Origin: Ricinus communis
Lineage: Eukaryota > Streptophyta > Magnoliopsida > Malpighiales > Euphorbiaceae
Reading direction: 5' to 3'
DNA: 64,000 nucleotides
Assembly (NCBI RefSeq): GCF_019578655.1
Contig: NC_063265.1
Span: 3,010,501-3,074,500, forward strand
Part shown: positions 36,682-48,544 of the stretch, piece after piece
Layout of the letters: each line of letters opens with the position of its first letter
Numbering within the stretch: position 1 is the stretch's first letter
The notes under the pieces: model-generated
Databases searched by the model: none
The model's input: only the letters and a program-made list of their open reading frames with translations
What the model was told of the DNA's origin: nothing
Made by a program: the position numbers and the translations under genes

Positions 36682-39358
36682 GGAAATAATAAGCAGTGAA
36701 GATTTAGATCTAAGTTCGTGGCGTTGTAGCCAGATTCACGCTTTCAGCAGCCTGTGGGAGCTTTAAACGCTCTTGCAGAATCTGTTTTCCAGCCTATAAA
36801 CTTATAGATCTGAAAATAAATTTGGACAGAAACAATCAGCAAGTTTCTGATGTGCAGGATCCTCTTACGAGGCAAGCACAAAGCATACGCTTGATGAAAG
36901 AAACAGGGATGAAGAAGATAGTCAAAGAAATAAACTTTGAATGCTTTATTGATAATAACAGACTTTGAACATAAACATATAAACAACTTTGAAAGCTTTA
37001 AACAAACATACAACTTTGTAAAGCTTTGAAACAAGAAGAATATAGACTTACAAGAGGAGTTACAAGATTTCTCTCTCTCTTACTCACTCTTTTCACTCTA
37101 ATTTCAAAGCCTTCTGTCTCTGGTTAGAAAGTCAGGAATAGAATTTGATTCTCCTCGAATAAATTCAATCTCAAAATCAAAAACAGATAAGATAGCTTGC
37201 CAACGGGCGAAAATCTGTTTTGAAGCTATATTTTTGACATCTTTTTGTAAAACTTCTTTTGCAGACTTGCAATCAATCCTTAAAAGAAATTTTTGATTTA
37301 AAAGATCGCTTTGAAATTTAGAAATACAGAGAACTATCGAAAGGACTTCCTTTTTGATAGTAGAATAATTCTTTTGGGTATCATTCCAGTGAGCAGAAGT
37401 AAACTGGACAATACATTCTTTGGAATTTTGAACTTGCTTTAGAATCCCACCATATCCTAACTCTGATGCATCCGTTTCTACAATCTTAAATGCAGAAGGA
37501 TTAGCTAGATGCAGGCAAGGAATTTCTAAAACTTGTTTTTTAATGCTTTGGACAATCTTTGTATCTTTGATCGGACCAAGGGAGGAGGGTTTTTTCTTAG
37601 CCTATCATGCAGGGGCTTTGCGAGACAGTTTAAATTAGGATAAAAATCCATGACATAATTTAAACTACCAAGAAATCTTTGAAGCTGGGTTTTGTCCAAA
37701 ATTTTATCTGGAAACTTTGAAGTGAATGCAAGGGATCTCTCAATTGGAGTAATTGTACCCCGAGAGATGTAATGACCAAGAAATCTAATTTTCGTTTGAA
37801 AAAGAGATATCTTAGACTTTGAAACCACTAAACCATTTTTCTTAACAACATAGAAAAACATTTCTAGGTGTTTAAAATGCTGTTCAATGGAATTTGAAAA
37901 GACTAAAACATCATCTATGTAGACAATGTAGAACTTTGAAAATGGATTAAAAATGTCAATCATGATTTTCTGAAATTCAGAAGGGGCATTTTTTAATCCA
38001 AAAGGCATGACATTCCACTCATATTGACCGAATGGAATTTGTAAATGCCGTTTTGTAACGATCTTTGGATCAATCCGGATTTGCCAAAATCCCGATTTCA
38101 TGTCAAACTTTGAAAAGATGAATGCGAATGCAGTTTTTGTAAAAGATCTTTCTTATTTGGAATAGGATACCTAATCCACTTAAGAGCTTTGTTCGGGGGT
38201 TTGTAGTTGATCACTAGCCTAGGAGTTCCTCTTTCTATCTCGCTATTCTTATTGACATAGAAAGTCGCACAAGACCAAGGTGATCTAGACTTTGAAATTA
38301 AACCTTTAGACTCAAGATCTTTAATCTCTAATCTGCAATGGCTTTCTAAAGACTCATTCATCCTGAATGGGCTGGCTTTGGTAGGGATTTGCTTATCCGA
38401 AAATCATTTCATATGGCAAATCTACCATATGTTGCTTCCGATTCCAAAAAGCATTTGGAAGATCGGAGCGAGTTCATTCTCAATCTTCATTTGAAAATCG
38501 AAATTTTTCTTTGAATAAAATCATTTTGCAGTTGATCTAGGATTCTCTTCAAACCCACATCTTGTTGAAGATGAGAAAGATGGGTTTGTTTACCTTTGAT
38601 CGGAGCATTGATTTCAAAATTGTAAATGGAATGTGCTTTGATAAGATTCAAATTTCTCTTTTTGGTTTTTCTATAAAAGGAAAAACAATCTTGAATCTTT
38701 GGCTTTGAAAATGATACCGGCGGTTGTCACTTTAAAGGGAGTTATCAAATTGATAAACGGAGTCCCTAAGATGACAGTTTACTTTGAAGATCCTTGTAAG
38801 AATAAAAACATTTTTAAAGCAATATTATTATTAAGAATTGCGGCCAGTTTTACCGTGAATCTTAATTTTTGAAGAATTGGCTGAAGTCGGCCTTTCTTTG
38901 GTTTCTTGATGAAACCTTCTAGGAACCGATTCGCGATTGATACAATTGAGGTGCGCTCCTGTATCAAACAACGCGATGGTTTCTATCCCGGAAATCACCG
39001 GGAAAACAAGCTTTATTTGAATGAAATATTTTCTTGAAGTAATTTCCTTTAAAACATTGATAAAGTTTTCAGGAACATTTTCAGAAACTTCAAGGTTTTG
39101 AAAATCATTTTCCTCATCAGAATCAGAATCACTATTCTGCTTGAGGATCAAGCTTTGAAGCAAACAGAATCATTTTGTTGTTTTTCTTTCAACTCTTTGA
39201 GTTCTGTTTTGATGGTTTTAATCTCCTTCTGAGTTCACGTAGGTAGGAAGAGGGTTTTTCAACTTCTTCCCTTTGTCCAAAATCATAGTAAGATCATAAG
39301 TATTCTTACTAGAAGAAGGAACCAGAGATTCAGTTTTTAAAATTTCTTTTAAAAATTG
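36682..39358 (-). pseudogene. Viral copy: protease, RT, RNase H and leader (lineage A)
   Basis: 36,682-37,100 is a second copy of the leader in tandem with the previous unit. Its right edge joins directly to the RNase H end at about 37,105, so ORF2, purine tract and promoter are deleted. RNase H and RT then follow (38,361-37,526, YIDD present), then protease (39,163-38,779), with the active-site DTGA intact but the following residue changed. At about 39,358 the sequence flips to the plus strand. Confidence 0.82.
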
Positions 39359-41787
39359 ATTGGAAGTCTGCAAAAGAAGTTTTACAAAAAGATGTCCAAA
39401 ATATAGCTTCAAAACAGATTTTCGCCCGTTGGCAAGCTATCTTATCTGTTTTTGATTTTGAGATTGAATTTATTCGAGGAGAATCAAATTCTATTCCCGA
39501 CTTTCTAACCGGAGAGTTCTTACAAAAGCGGGAGTGATACAAAATGCCAAGAAAATCAAAGTCCAAAGAAGAAAAGTCTACTAGGCTAGTTCAAAGCCCA
39601 ATTTCAAAGCCCGGTGAAGGAAGTTCTCCCTTCAACTTCAAAGCCCATCGGGACTTGGGTGAGATAATCCAAGAAGAAATTGATCAACCGGATCCACCCA
39701 AAAATAAATGGATCCTTTCAAAGCCGATCAAGCCAAACAAATTCGGGAATGGCTTGCTCAACAAGACCACGAATTCATTCAAAGGGTGGAAGAATACAAA
39801 AGACAAATGGTTCAATCACATGCGAACCATCTACAAAACAAATTATTCCAAAGCCGGGCGACTCCAAAGTCGTCCTCTTCCCTCTACAAAGGGTAAAGGT
39901 ATACTATCTATCCCTTTTCAAAATCTGAGATAGAGATTTTCCTCCAATCTATCTCGAAACTCAAATAGTTTTTCAAAGCCAAACTCTCGGAGATTGTTTT
40001 GACGCAATCAAAACGTTTTAAATCAAATGAGTATTTGGAAAACCTATTTTCAAAATGTTTTAACCATTGAGGAAGGATTCGCACGGAAAGCCCCTCAAAA
40101 TTGGTTTCAAAGATTTTCCCTCCAGTTGGTTTTTAAACCTGGAATATTTCAAAGCCTCGGGCTTATTACCGGTCAATCCTTGAGGTTACTTGGTTCAGTA
40201 AATTCAAGCATTTCAAAAAGACAAAGCCCATAAAGACCCTGCATATTCAACATGCACAATCCGAAAGAATCCTTCACCCGTCCGATTGGGGTATGGATTT
40301 ACACTCTCTTCGTTCCTTCCCTACTTCTCTAAAAAGAACCTACCCTTCAAATCTAAACACCTCTTTCTCCTATTGGGATTACCAAAGTAAGCCTGGTTCA
40401 ATACCTTTCTTATCCAAAGCGAAGGAAGAAGCCACTCCGGCTATTCTACTTGACACCAATATCCAAACCTCCAAAATCCCTTACCTTTGGTTTAAGCGGT
40501 GGTGGAATTACTACGGTAATGCCCCCGAGACTCTTATTCCGATGTCTTACCCCTGTTCAACCTCTTCAAAGCAAATTACAAACCAAATTCCATGGAAAGC
40601 GTTTTCCCCGCTTCTCCTTTCCCATTCAAATTTCTTTTTACCCACGGGTATGTGTATGGTACTTTCACTTCAATCCCGCTCCAGATGGTGAGATTACACT
40701 TATCCGTCGATTCAAAGTAAAATGGTGGGACAAATTCAACCACCAAGACAAACTGTCCCTAAAAGCCGTTCAAAACTTCTTGACCAAACATAGCTTCTTG
40801 CCTCCTCCTAAAGAACAAATAACGTTCTTGGCACAAAAGTCTTTTCTCCTTCCAAAGCTTGCTGCAGCCCAAACCGAAGAAGATTTCCTACAACTTATAA
40901 AACAGTTGTCTGAGACAGCTTCTTCTAAAGGCAAATCCAAAGCCTCTTCATCATCCTCTTCCAGTACTAGTACTGCTGCATTCGATTTGGATGACCCAGC
41001 GGGAGACGATTGTTATGGGATACTCAAAATCTCATAAATATTATCTCCTTCTTTAAAAGCCCATGGGTTAAAACCTAGAAATGGTAGCCCAAGGTTATTC
41101 GTGTTGGGCCAAAAAGCCCACACTAAGGCCCAGAAAAAGAAAAAGAAAAGAAAAAGAAAAAAGAAAAAGAAAAAGAAAAGAAAAGAAAAGAAAAGAAAAA
41201 GACAAAAGACAAAAGACAAAAGAAAAAGAAAAGTCAAAAAAGCAAAAGATTCCTTCAAAGCATGGCCGACAACTTTCTCAAAAGGCGGTTGGCATTATCA
41301 AAAGACTCCAAAGCACGTGAAGCATCTCCACAAGACTCCAAAGACAAGTAGAATCATTTCTACTCCACTAAGCAAAGCATCCAAAGCCCGTGACAAGTAT
41401 CCAAAGCTCCAAGACCTCTATATATAGAGGAGTCCTCCTTCTTCAGAACTCAGAACTTAGAACTTAGAAGAACTTAGAAGAGAGAAGAAAGAGAAGCTCT
41501 TCTGTTATCTAGTTCTCACAGAAGAAATTAGAGTGAAAAGAGTGAGTAAGAGAGAGAGAAATCTTGTAACTCCTCTTGTAAGTCTATATTTTCTTCTGTT
41601 TCAAAGTTTTACAAAGTTGTATGTTTGTTTAAAGCTTTCAAAGTTGTTTATATGTTCATGTTCAAAGTCTGTTATTATCATTAAAGCAATTCAAAGTTTA
41701 TCTTCTTTATATATCTTCTTCTTCTTTCCCCATCATCAAGCGTATGCTCTGTGCTTGCCTCATAAGAGGATCCTGCACATCAGAAGC
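39359..41787 (+). pseudogene. Viral copy: RNase H end, ORF2, promoter and leader (lineage A)
   Basis: 39,359-39,536 is the RNase H C-terminus, inverted relative to 37,110-37,290. ORF2 runs 39,544-41,037 in at least three frames. Its C-terminal 195 residues (40,450-41,037) are largely readable and end as in the 30-31 kb copy. The purine tract (41,131-41,240) and TATA palindrome (41,415-41,430) follow, then the leader to about 41,787. It is joined there to an RNase H fragment. Confidence 0.82.
41415..41430 (+). promoter_or_regulatory. Viral promoter TATA palindrome, second copy
   Basis: Identical CCTCTATATATAGAGG to 29,753-29,768, in the opposite orientation and in the same viral context (purine tract upstream, leader downstream). 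Confidence 0.65.
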
Positions 41788-43293
41788 AGAGATCCATCTG
41801 CATTCAAAATTGTTGAAACTGATGCATCAAATTTAGGATATGGTGGAATTTTTAAGCAAGTTCAAAATAACAAAGAATGCATTGTCCAGTTTACTTCTGC
41901 ACACTAGAATGATACACAAAAAAATTATTCAACTATCAAAAAAGAAATTCTTTCGATAGTTTTGTGCATTTCTAAAAAAGATTTTTCAAAAATTACATGC
42001 TTTAAATGTGGTAAGAAAGGCCATACTTCGAAGTATTGTAAGTTTTCCAAAAGACTTCTTGAGCTTCAAATAGAATAAGAAGTTTTGCAAAGATTTCTCT
42101 TGATTCATACGAATCGGAGTTCTCAAACGGTGAGGAAGAATTTCAAATTGATGAAATCAAAACCTCAGCGATTGTTACGAGACGATTCGAGAGAGCTCTT
42201 CTAAGAACATTAATATGCTCACTAGGCAACAAGAAGCTCTTCTTGAGGCCGTAAAGCATATTAGTGACCCTCTTATTCAAAAGCGGGTTTTAAAAGAAAT
42301 TTTAAAAGCTGAATCTACAGTTCCTTCTTCTAGTAAGAATACTTATGATCTTACTATGATTTTGGACAAAGGGAAGAAGTTGAAAACCCTCTTCCTACTG
42401 TTAGGGAACTCCGGAAGGAGATTAAAACCATCAAAACAGAACTCGAAGAGTTGAAAGAAAAACAACAAAATGATTACATTTTGCTTGAAGCTGATCCTCA
42501 AGCGAATAGTGATTACGATTCGATGAGGAAAATGATTTTCAAAACCTTGAAGTTTCGAAATGTTCTGAAAACTTTATCAATGTTTTAAAGGAAATTACTT
42601 GAAAATATTTGATTCAAATAAAACTTGTTTTCCCTGGTGATTTCCAGATAGAAACCATCGCGTTGTTTGATACAGGAGCAGACCTCAATTGTATCAACTG
42701 CGAAATGGTTCCTAGAAGGTTTCATCAAGAAACCAAAGAAAGGCTAACTTCAGCCAATTCTTCAAAGATTAAGATTGCTGGTAAAACTGAAGCCGCAATT
42801 CTTAATAATAATATTGCTTTAAAGAATGTTTTTATTCTTACAAAGGATCTTCAGCAAACTGTTATCTTAGGGACTCCGTTTATCAATTTGATAACTCCCT
42901 TTAAAGTGACAACTGCTGGAATCATTTTCAAAGCTAAAGATTCAAAGATTGTTTTCCCTTTTATAGAAAAACCAAAAAAGAGAAATTTGAATCTTATCAA
43001 AGCACATTCCATTTACAATTTTGAAATTAATGCTTTGATCAAAGGTAAACAAACCCATCTTTCTCATCTTCAACAAGATGTGGGTTTGAAGAGAATCCTA
43101 GATCAACTGCAAAATGATTTTATTCAAAGAAAAATTTCTGATTTTCAAATGAAGATTGAGAATGAACTTTGTTCTGATCTTCCAAATGCTTTTTGGAATC
43201 GAAAGCAACATATGGTAGATTTGCCATATGAAAACGATTTTTCAGATAAGCAAATCCCTACCAAAGCCAGGCCCATTCAGATAATCTCTAATC
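41788..43293 (+). pseudogene. Viral mosaic: RNase H, zinc knuckle, protease, RT start
   Basis: Three fragments are joined. 41,788-41,972 is RNase H of lineage B (near-identical to 28,700-28,880 inverted). 41,973-42,110 is the coat-protein end with an intact CCHC knuckle (41,998-42,039: C-F-K-C...H...C). 42,110-43,293 is the inter-domain region and protease with DTGA (best-preserved protease frame 42,609-43,316) up to the start of RT. At 43,293 the sequence flips to the minus strand. Confidence 0.82.
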
Positions 43294-46200
43294 TTTGTAA
43301 ATGGAATGTGCTTTGATAAGATTCAAATTTCTCTTTTTTGGTTTTTCTATAAAAGGGAAAACAATCTTTGAATCTTTAGCTTTGAAAATGATTCCAGCAG
43401 TTGTCACTTTAAGGGAGTTATCAAATTGATAAACGGAGTCCCTAAGATAACAGTTTGCTGAAGATCCTTTGTAAGAATAAAAACATTCTTTAAAGCAATA
43501 TTATTATTAAGAATTGCGGCTTCAGTTTTACCAGCAATCTTAATCTTTGAAGAATTGGCTGAAGTTAGCCTTTCTTTGGTTTCTTGATGAAACCTTCTAG
43601 GAACCATTTCGCAGTTGATACAATTGAGGTCCGCTCTGTATCAAACAACGCGATGGTTTCTATCCGGAAATCACCAGGAAAACAAGTTTTATTTGAATCA
43701 AATATTTTCTTGAAGTAATTTCCTTTAAAACATTGATAAAGTTTTCAGAACATTTCGAAACTTCAAGGTTTTGAAAATCATTTTCCTCATCGAATCGAAT
43801 CACTATTCCGCTTGAGGATCGTACTGCTGTAATCATTTTGTTGTTTTTCTTCAACTCTTCGAGTTCGCTTTGATGGTTTTAATCAGGTTCTGAACGTAGG
43901 AAGAGGGTTTTCAACTTCTTCCCTTGTCCAAAATCATAGTAAGATCATAAGTATTCTTACTGAAGAAGGAACTGATTCGCTTTTAAAATTTCTTTAAAAC
44001 CGCTTTTGAATAAGAGGGTCGCTTCTTGTTGCTGTGAGCATATTAATGTTCTTGAAGAGCTCTCAATCTGCCCAACAATCACCGAGGTTTGATTTCATCA
44101 ATTTGAAATTCTTCCTCACCGCTTGAGAACTCCGATTCGGATGAATCAACTAAGAGCATAAATCTTTGCAAAACTTCTTCTATCTGAAGCTCAAGAAGTC
44201 TTTGGAAAACTTACAATACTTCAAGTATGGCCTTTCTTACCATATTTAAAGCATGTAATTTTGAAAAATCTTTTAGAATCTTTCTTTGGAAATTTAGAAT
44301 GAAATTTGGAAGAAGATGGGTTTTTATAGAAATTCTCCTTGCTTTTAGAAGGCTTTCTATATTTGGAAAATCGCTTCTTTTTGAAAGACTTTGAATAAGA
44401 ATCAACTTTGCATTTCCCTTTGCAACTAGACACGGGCTCTATTGGGTTGTACTCGTTCTGAAACTACCTAGTTCCTGTCTAGTCTTTTTCATCTCCCATT
44501 TGAGCTGTCTTTGAAGCTTAAGGTCATGAAAAATCTTTAAACCTTCTTTCTGGGTTAGACTAACTAACTCACCATAAGTGTAGAAATATAAGGGATTTGA
44601 CCGCTATGGGCTTCTCTTATGGTATTCCTAACTCTTTCACCTAAAATCTTAGGTAAACCGGCTAAGAACTTTTCTTTCCAGAAAGGTTGCCTAGAATCTT
44701 CCCTAAGCATGACTCTGGTTAGGAAAGTGTCTTTGTAACTTTGGAAATTGCTAAGCTTCTTACAGGTAAGGTTGCTAAGGAGCTCGGCATTTTTGTCTTT
44801 GAGCAGAGAAGGGTCTCCTATGAAATGAAGGGAAATAGTGAGGATTAGAGTTGACACTGCATCCTCAATCGGATTTCCTATTTCATCTAGAATGGGAGTT
44901 CCTTCTACTGTGGTTTGGATAGCACCTAGGATTTGGAGTTGTTGTGCTTGAGTGAGATGATAATCCCACCATCCTTTTAATTGGCCAGAAAATCCAGCTA
45001 TCAGGAGCTCAGCAATGGCTCTATCGGAGGTACTACTTTGGGTTTTGTAGGCATTGGCTGCCATGGTCATCTGCTGCAAGAGACCAAGGATGTTGTACTC
45101 AGACATTCCATCTATATTCCATTCATAGACGGAGGAGGCATTGAATCTAGACTGGGTTAGGATGTTGTTCCTATTTTCAATTCCTAGATCTGGAGCAGTA
45201 CTCCTAGGAGTATTCCAGGTTAATCTAGGGGCTTGGATTCCCAATCTGTTGATGTTGAAGGGTTTTGGAATGGGGCTTTCAAGCTCTGAATCGTTAGACT
45301 CATCGCTTTGGTCTTGTCTATAGCACCGATATTCCTACCGCTTTGAGGAGTATCCGGTACTAGGTTTTGGACGACTCGGAGGTTGCTAATCTACTTATTT
45401 CTCATTTGCTTTGGCAAACTCGGTTTGCTTTTGGAAATGGTCTTGGCTCGGCTTTGTAAGCTGATAAGGCTTAAAAACTGGGTTTTTAAGCTTTTCTGAC
45501 TGGTTCGACTCTTTTGGTTGACCAGTACTAGGGATTGGAGATGTCACCACTACAGGGGGCTTTTGAATCTGGTTTTCTATTCTAACCAGTTGCTTTCCTA
45601 TAGTGTTTAGACAGGTATTTGAGAAATTGTTCTGCTGAACAATGTTCTTGACATTCCTATCTAGGTCTTCGCCTACCAATTTGTAAGGTGTAGCCTCTAT
45701 TTCACTCTCTCCATAAGGAATGGTTATCTTCCTAAGGGGAGGATGCTCAGACTGGACAGTTAGGTTTTCTCCTACCTTCCATTCAGGGGCTTTGTTCCTT
45801 ACTGTGACAGGACTAATGGATTTATCCTGAAAGGGATAAAGGATGCCATTTTCTTTGCAGTAAATTTGAAACCAATCAAAAAATTTGATTTGGGCTTTGT
45901 TTTGAATGCAAAATTGATAGTATTTTTCCTGAATACTATCTTTTTCTTTTAAAAAATTTTTAAAAAACCAAAGTTTCTTAAGATGGTTTTTCTTTGAATA
46001 GAAATCTTCATGCAAGAGTTTTTTATCAATTTCGAACTCTTTTGAAATCATGTTGATCTCTGCTTCAAGGTTTTGAGTGCAGACTGGTCTGGGGATGTTG
46101 CTTTGGTAATCAACATTCTGGAGTGTTTTTGGAATATCAGATGTTGAAAATCTAGGTTGTGTTTGGGATGGAATTGGTTCTTTATAAGGGGCATAGATAA

Positions 46201-46384
46201 CAGAAGGAATTTTGGATACCCTTCCAATATCTATGGTCGAGGTTGAAGAACCATCATCAGAAAATCTAGAGGAAGTTGACTTTCTGTTGAATGAGATCTT
46301 TACCTTTCCATCTGGATATTGGGCTATGTGTTTAAGGTTTGTGTTTGGTTCTGTTTGCTTTGGAGAAGTAGGTTGGGTTGCACT
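43294..46384 (-). pseudogene. Viral copy: protease back to movement-protein linker (lineage A)
   Basis: Read on the minus strand: linker after the movement protein (46,380-46,080), basic domain (46,051-45,395), coat protein (45,244-44,564, 226 readable residues, the longest coat fragment here; 'LLIAGFSGQLKGWWDYHLTQ'), zinc knuckle (about 44,240) with the second Cys changed to Tyr, and protease (43,607-43,404). Its left edge is inverted against the preceding block, giving a large palindrome of the protease region. Confidence 0.82.
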
Positions 46385-47394
46385 TTTCTTTTTCTTTTGT
46401 CTTTTGTCTTTTTCTTTTCTTTTCTTTTCTTTTCTTTTTCTTTTTCTTTTTTCTTTTTCTTTTTCTGGGCCTTAGTGTGGGCTTTTTGGCCCAACACAAA
46501 TAACCTTGGGCTACCATTTCTAGTTTTTAACCCATGGGCTTTTAAAGAAGGAGATAATATTTATGAGATTTTGAGTATCCTATAACAATCGTCTCCCGCT
46601 GGATCATCCAAATCGAATGCGGAAGAGGATGATGAAGAGGCTTTGGATTTGCCTTTAGAAGCTCGCTCGGACAAACTGTTTTATAAGTTGTAGGAAATCT
46701 TCTTCGGTTTGAACATGAAGCAGAAGCTTTGGAAGGAGAAAAGACTTCTGTGCCAAGAACGTTGTTTGTTCTTTAGGAGGAGGCAAGAAGCTATGTTTGG
46801 TCAAGAAGTTTTGAACGGCTTTTAGGGACAGTTTGTCTTGGTGGTTGAATTTGTCCCACCATTTTACTTTGAATCGACGGATAAGTGTAATCTCACCATC
46901 TGGAAGCAGATTGAAGTGAAAGTACCATACACATACCCAGGGTAAAAAGAAATTTGAACAGAAAAAGAGAAGCGGGGGAAAACGCTTTTCCATGGAATTT
47001 GGTTTGTAATTTGCTTTGAAGAGGTTGAACAGGGGTAAGACATTAGGAATAAGAGTCTCAGGGGCATTACCGTAGTAATTCCACCACTGTTTAAACCAGT
47101 AAGGGATTTTGGAGGTTTGGATATTGGTGTCGAAGTAGAATAGCCAGGAGTGGCTTCTTCCTTCGTTTTGGATAAGAAAGGTATTGAGCCAGAACTGGTA
47201 ATCCCGATAGGAGAAAGAGGTGTTTAGATTTGAAGGGTAGGTTCTTTTTAGAGAGGTAGGGAAGGAGCGAGGAGAGTGTAAATCCATACCCCAATCGAAT
47301 GGGTGAAGGATTCTTTGGATTGTGCGTATTGAATATGCAAGGTCTTTTATGAAACTTTGTCTTTTTTGAAATGCTTGAATTTGGCTGAACCAGT
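46385..47394 (-). pseudogene. Viral purine tract and ORF2 3' part (lineage A)
   Basis: A purine tract (46,385-46,466) is followed on the minus-strand map by ORF2 C-terminal sequence (47,287-46,655, frameshifted near the end). It stops at about 47,394, where host sequence without any TA repeat begins. Phenylalanine-rich plus-strand frames across the tract are by-products. Confidence 0.8.
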
Positions 47395-47738
47395 AAGATT
47401 GAATTTATTAGAGGCTCAATTTTTGTCCCATTTTTTTTTGTTTTTAAATCTAAATAAATTTTTTTATAATATAAATAGTGTATTAAAATTTAAAAATATA
47501 TAAAAGAGATGATAAAGATTTTTTTTTAAATTTAATTAGAGTCTCTAACTCAAGTAATGAGTATTTAGTAACGAGTACTTGACTATTTATTTGTATTGAA
47601 TTTTTTGAGATAATATTTATCACTGAGATAATAAATAAAAATAAATGATTGGACATTACATTAGTTTATATTTAATGCAAACAAAATAATGCAATTGCAA
47701 CAAAATTCCAACTCTGGTGGAATCACGCCAAACTGAAG
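47395..47738. other. AT-rich host DNA right of the viral cluster
   Basis: No gene or element seen. At 47,739 the conserved CRP promoter block begins. Confidence 0.5.
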
Positions 47739-48118
47739 ACTCCAAATTAACTCAAATAAAAGAATTCATATTCTGAAAGAGAATCTAGTGGTGATTGCAC
47801 TCTGGATAAGAAGATGAAAGAGTTCAGAAAATAGGGTCAGGAAAGTCGGCAATACCAGCGGCAGCTACATTTGGTCCTGCCGCGTAGAAATCAACATATG
47901 AGGCCAGTACAAACAGCAAGTTGGCAAGTGACGCACAAGATAAACACCCATGTCCCCTACCTTTCTGACGTGTAGGAATGGATTACAAAGAAAGAACGTA
48001 TTGCATCCACTCTACTGCCAAAAGGACACACTACAAAAGACGATGCCTTAGATAGAGAGGATGGTCATCCCTTGTTTACATCGTTAAGTTTGCAGACGCA
48101 GAATACAAAGGGAAAGAA
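47739..48118 (+). promoter_or_regulatory. CRP2 promoter, TATA box mutated
   Basis: Nearly identical to 53,765-54,145 (CRP3). At the TATA position the CRP3 copy reads TATAAAAG (54,059-54,066), while this copy reads TACAAAAG (48,032-48,039). The other blocks ('ggattacaaagaaagaacg', 'ccaaaaggacacac') are intact. Confidence 0.7.
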
Positions 48119-48355
48119 ATGGTGAGGAAAGAAAAGTTATTCATTGCTTTGACATGGTTTTTAGTAGTGATGTCCATTGCCATATGTGCAAATGCAACAG
48201 CAGGCCCTCGTCTGCAGACACCATTACCGATCGATTGCAATGTGCTAATGATTTGAGAATTGAAGGTTGTCACTGCTGCTTTATCGGACGGGTACCAAAC
48301 CTCCGTTGTGTAAAAGTGTGCTGTGAGGATGGCTGTTGCTCATCCAATTGAAGAG
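48119..48355 (+). pseudogene. CRP2: peptide gene broken by deletion
   Basis: The first ~102 nt of exon 1 are identical to CRP3 and encode the same signal peptide (MVRKEKLFIALTWFLVV...). Then about 135 bp present in CRP3 are missing: the end of exon 1, the splice donor and most of the intron. Reading from the ATG reaches a stop at about 48,258, before the cysteines. The exon 2 part keeps its acceptor (gaag|gt) and an undamaged eight-cysteine core (C-x-C-C-x9-C-x3-C-C-x3-C-C, then SSN and stop), but in another frame without a signal peptide. With the altered TATA box it is most likely a dead gene. A short non-secreted product from an internal ATG (48,154) is conceivable but unsupported. Confidence 0.78.
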
Positions 48356-48544
48356 TCGCTGCAGTTTCCATATGCAGGTGTGCACCTCCACTGTTACTTG
48401 GACGAAGAAGCTTTGGCTTTCTGAAAGTAATTACGAGAAATGTAAGGATGAATCGTACAACCTTACAGAAACTATTTACGAATGTTAAGCTTTCCTAAAT
48501 AAGAAGGTTTCTTCATGTTGTACTTTTGAATTGTATTCAGTAAC

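Larger units (their letters stand above)
25231..47394. mobile_element. Endogenous pararetrovirus cluster (Caulimoviridae, Florendovirus-like)
   Basis: 22 kb composed of at least eight blocks of related viral sequence in alternating orientation. Recognisable parts are a tRNA-Met primer-binding site, movement protein, coat protein with zinc knuckle, aspartic protease, reverse transcriptase, RNase H, and a second ORF of unknown function, followed by a non-coding region with a purine tract and TATA box. There is no integrase and there are no LTRs. A single long polyprotein ORF followed directly by a second ORF is the layout described for Florendovirus, which supports that assignment over Petuvirus (one ORF). 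Every copy is broken by stops, frameshifts, deletions and inversions. It lies between the CRP2 spacer and the CRP2 promoter. Confidence 0.88.

Noticed and set aside
48154..48351. 65-residue frame containing the CRP2 cysteine core as a functional intronless gene
   Set aside because: It starts in the shifted signal-peptide region, lacks a signal sequence, and is best explained by the deletion that broke CRP2.
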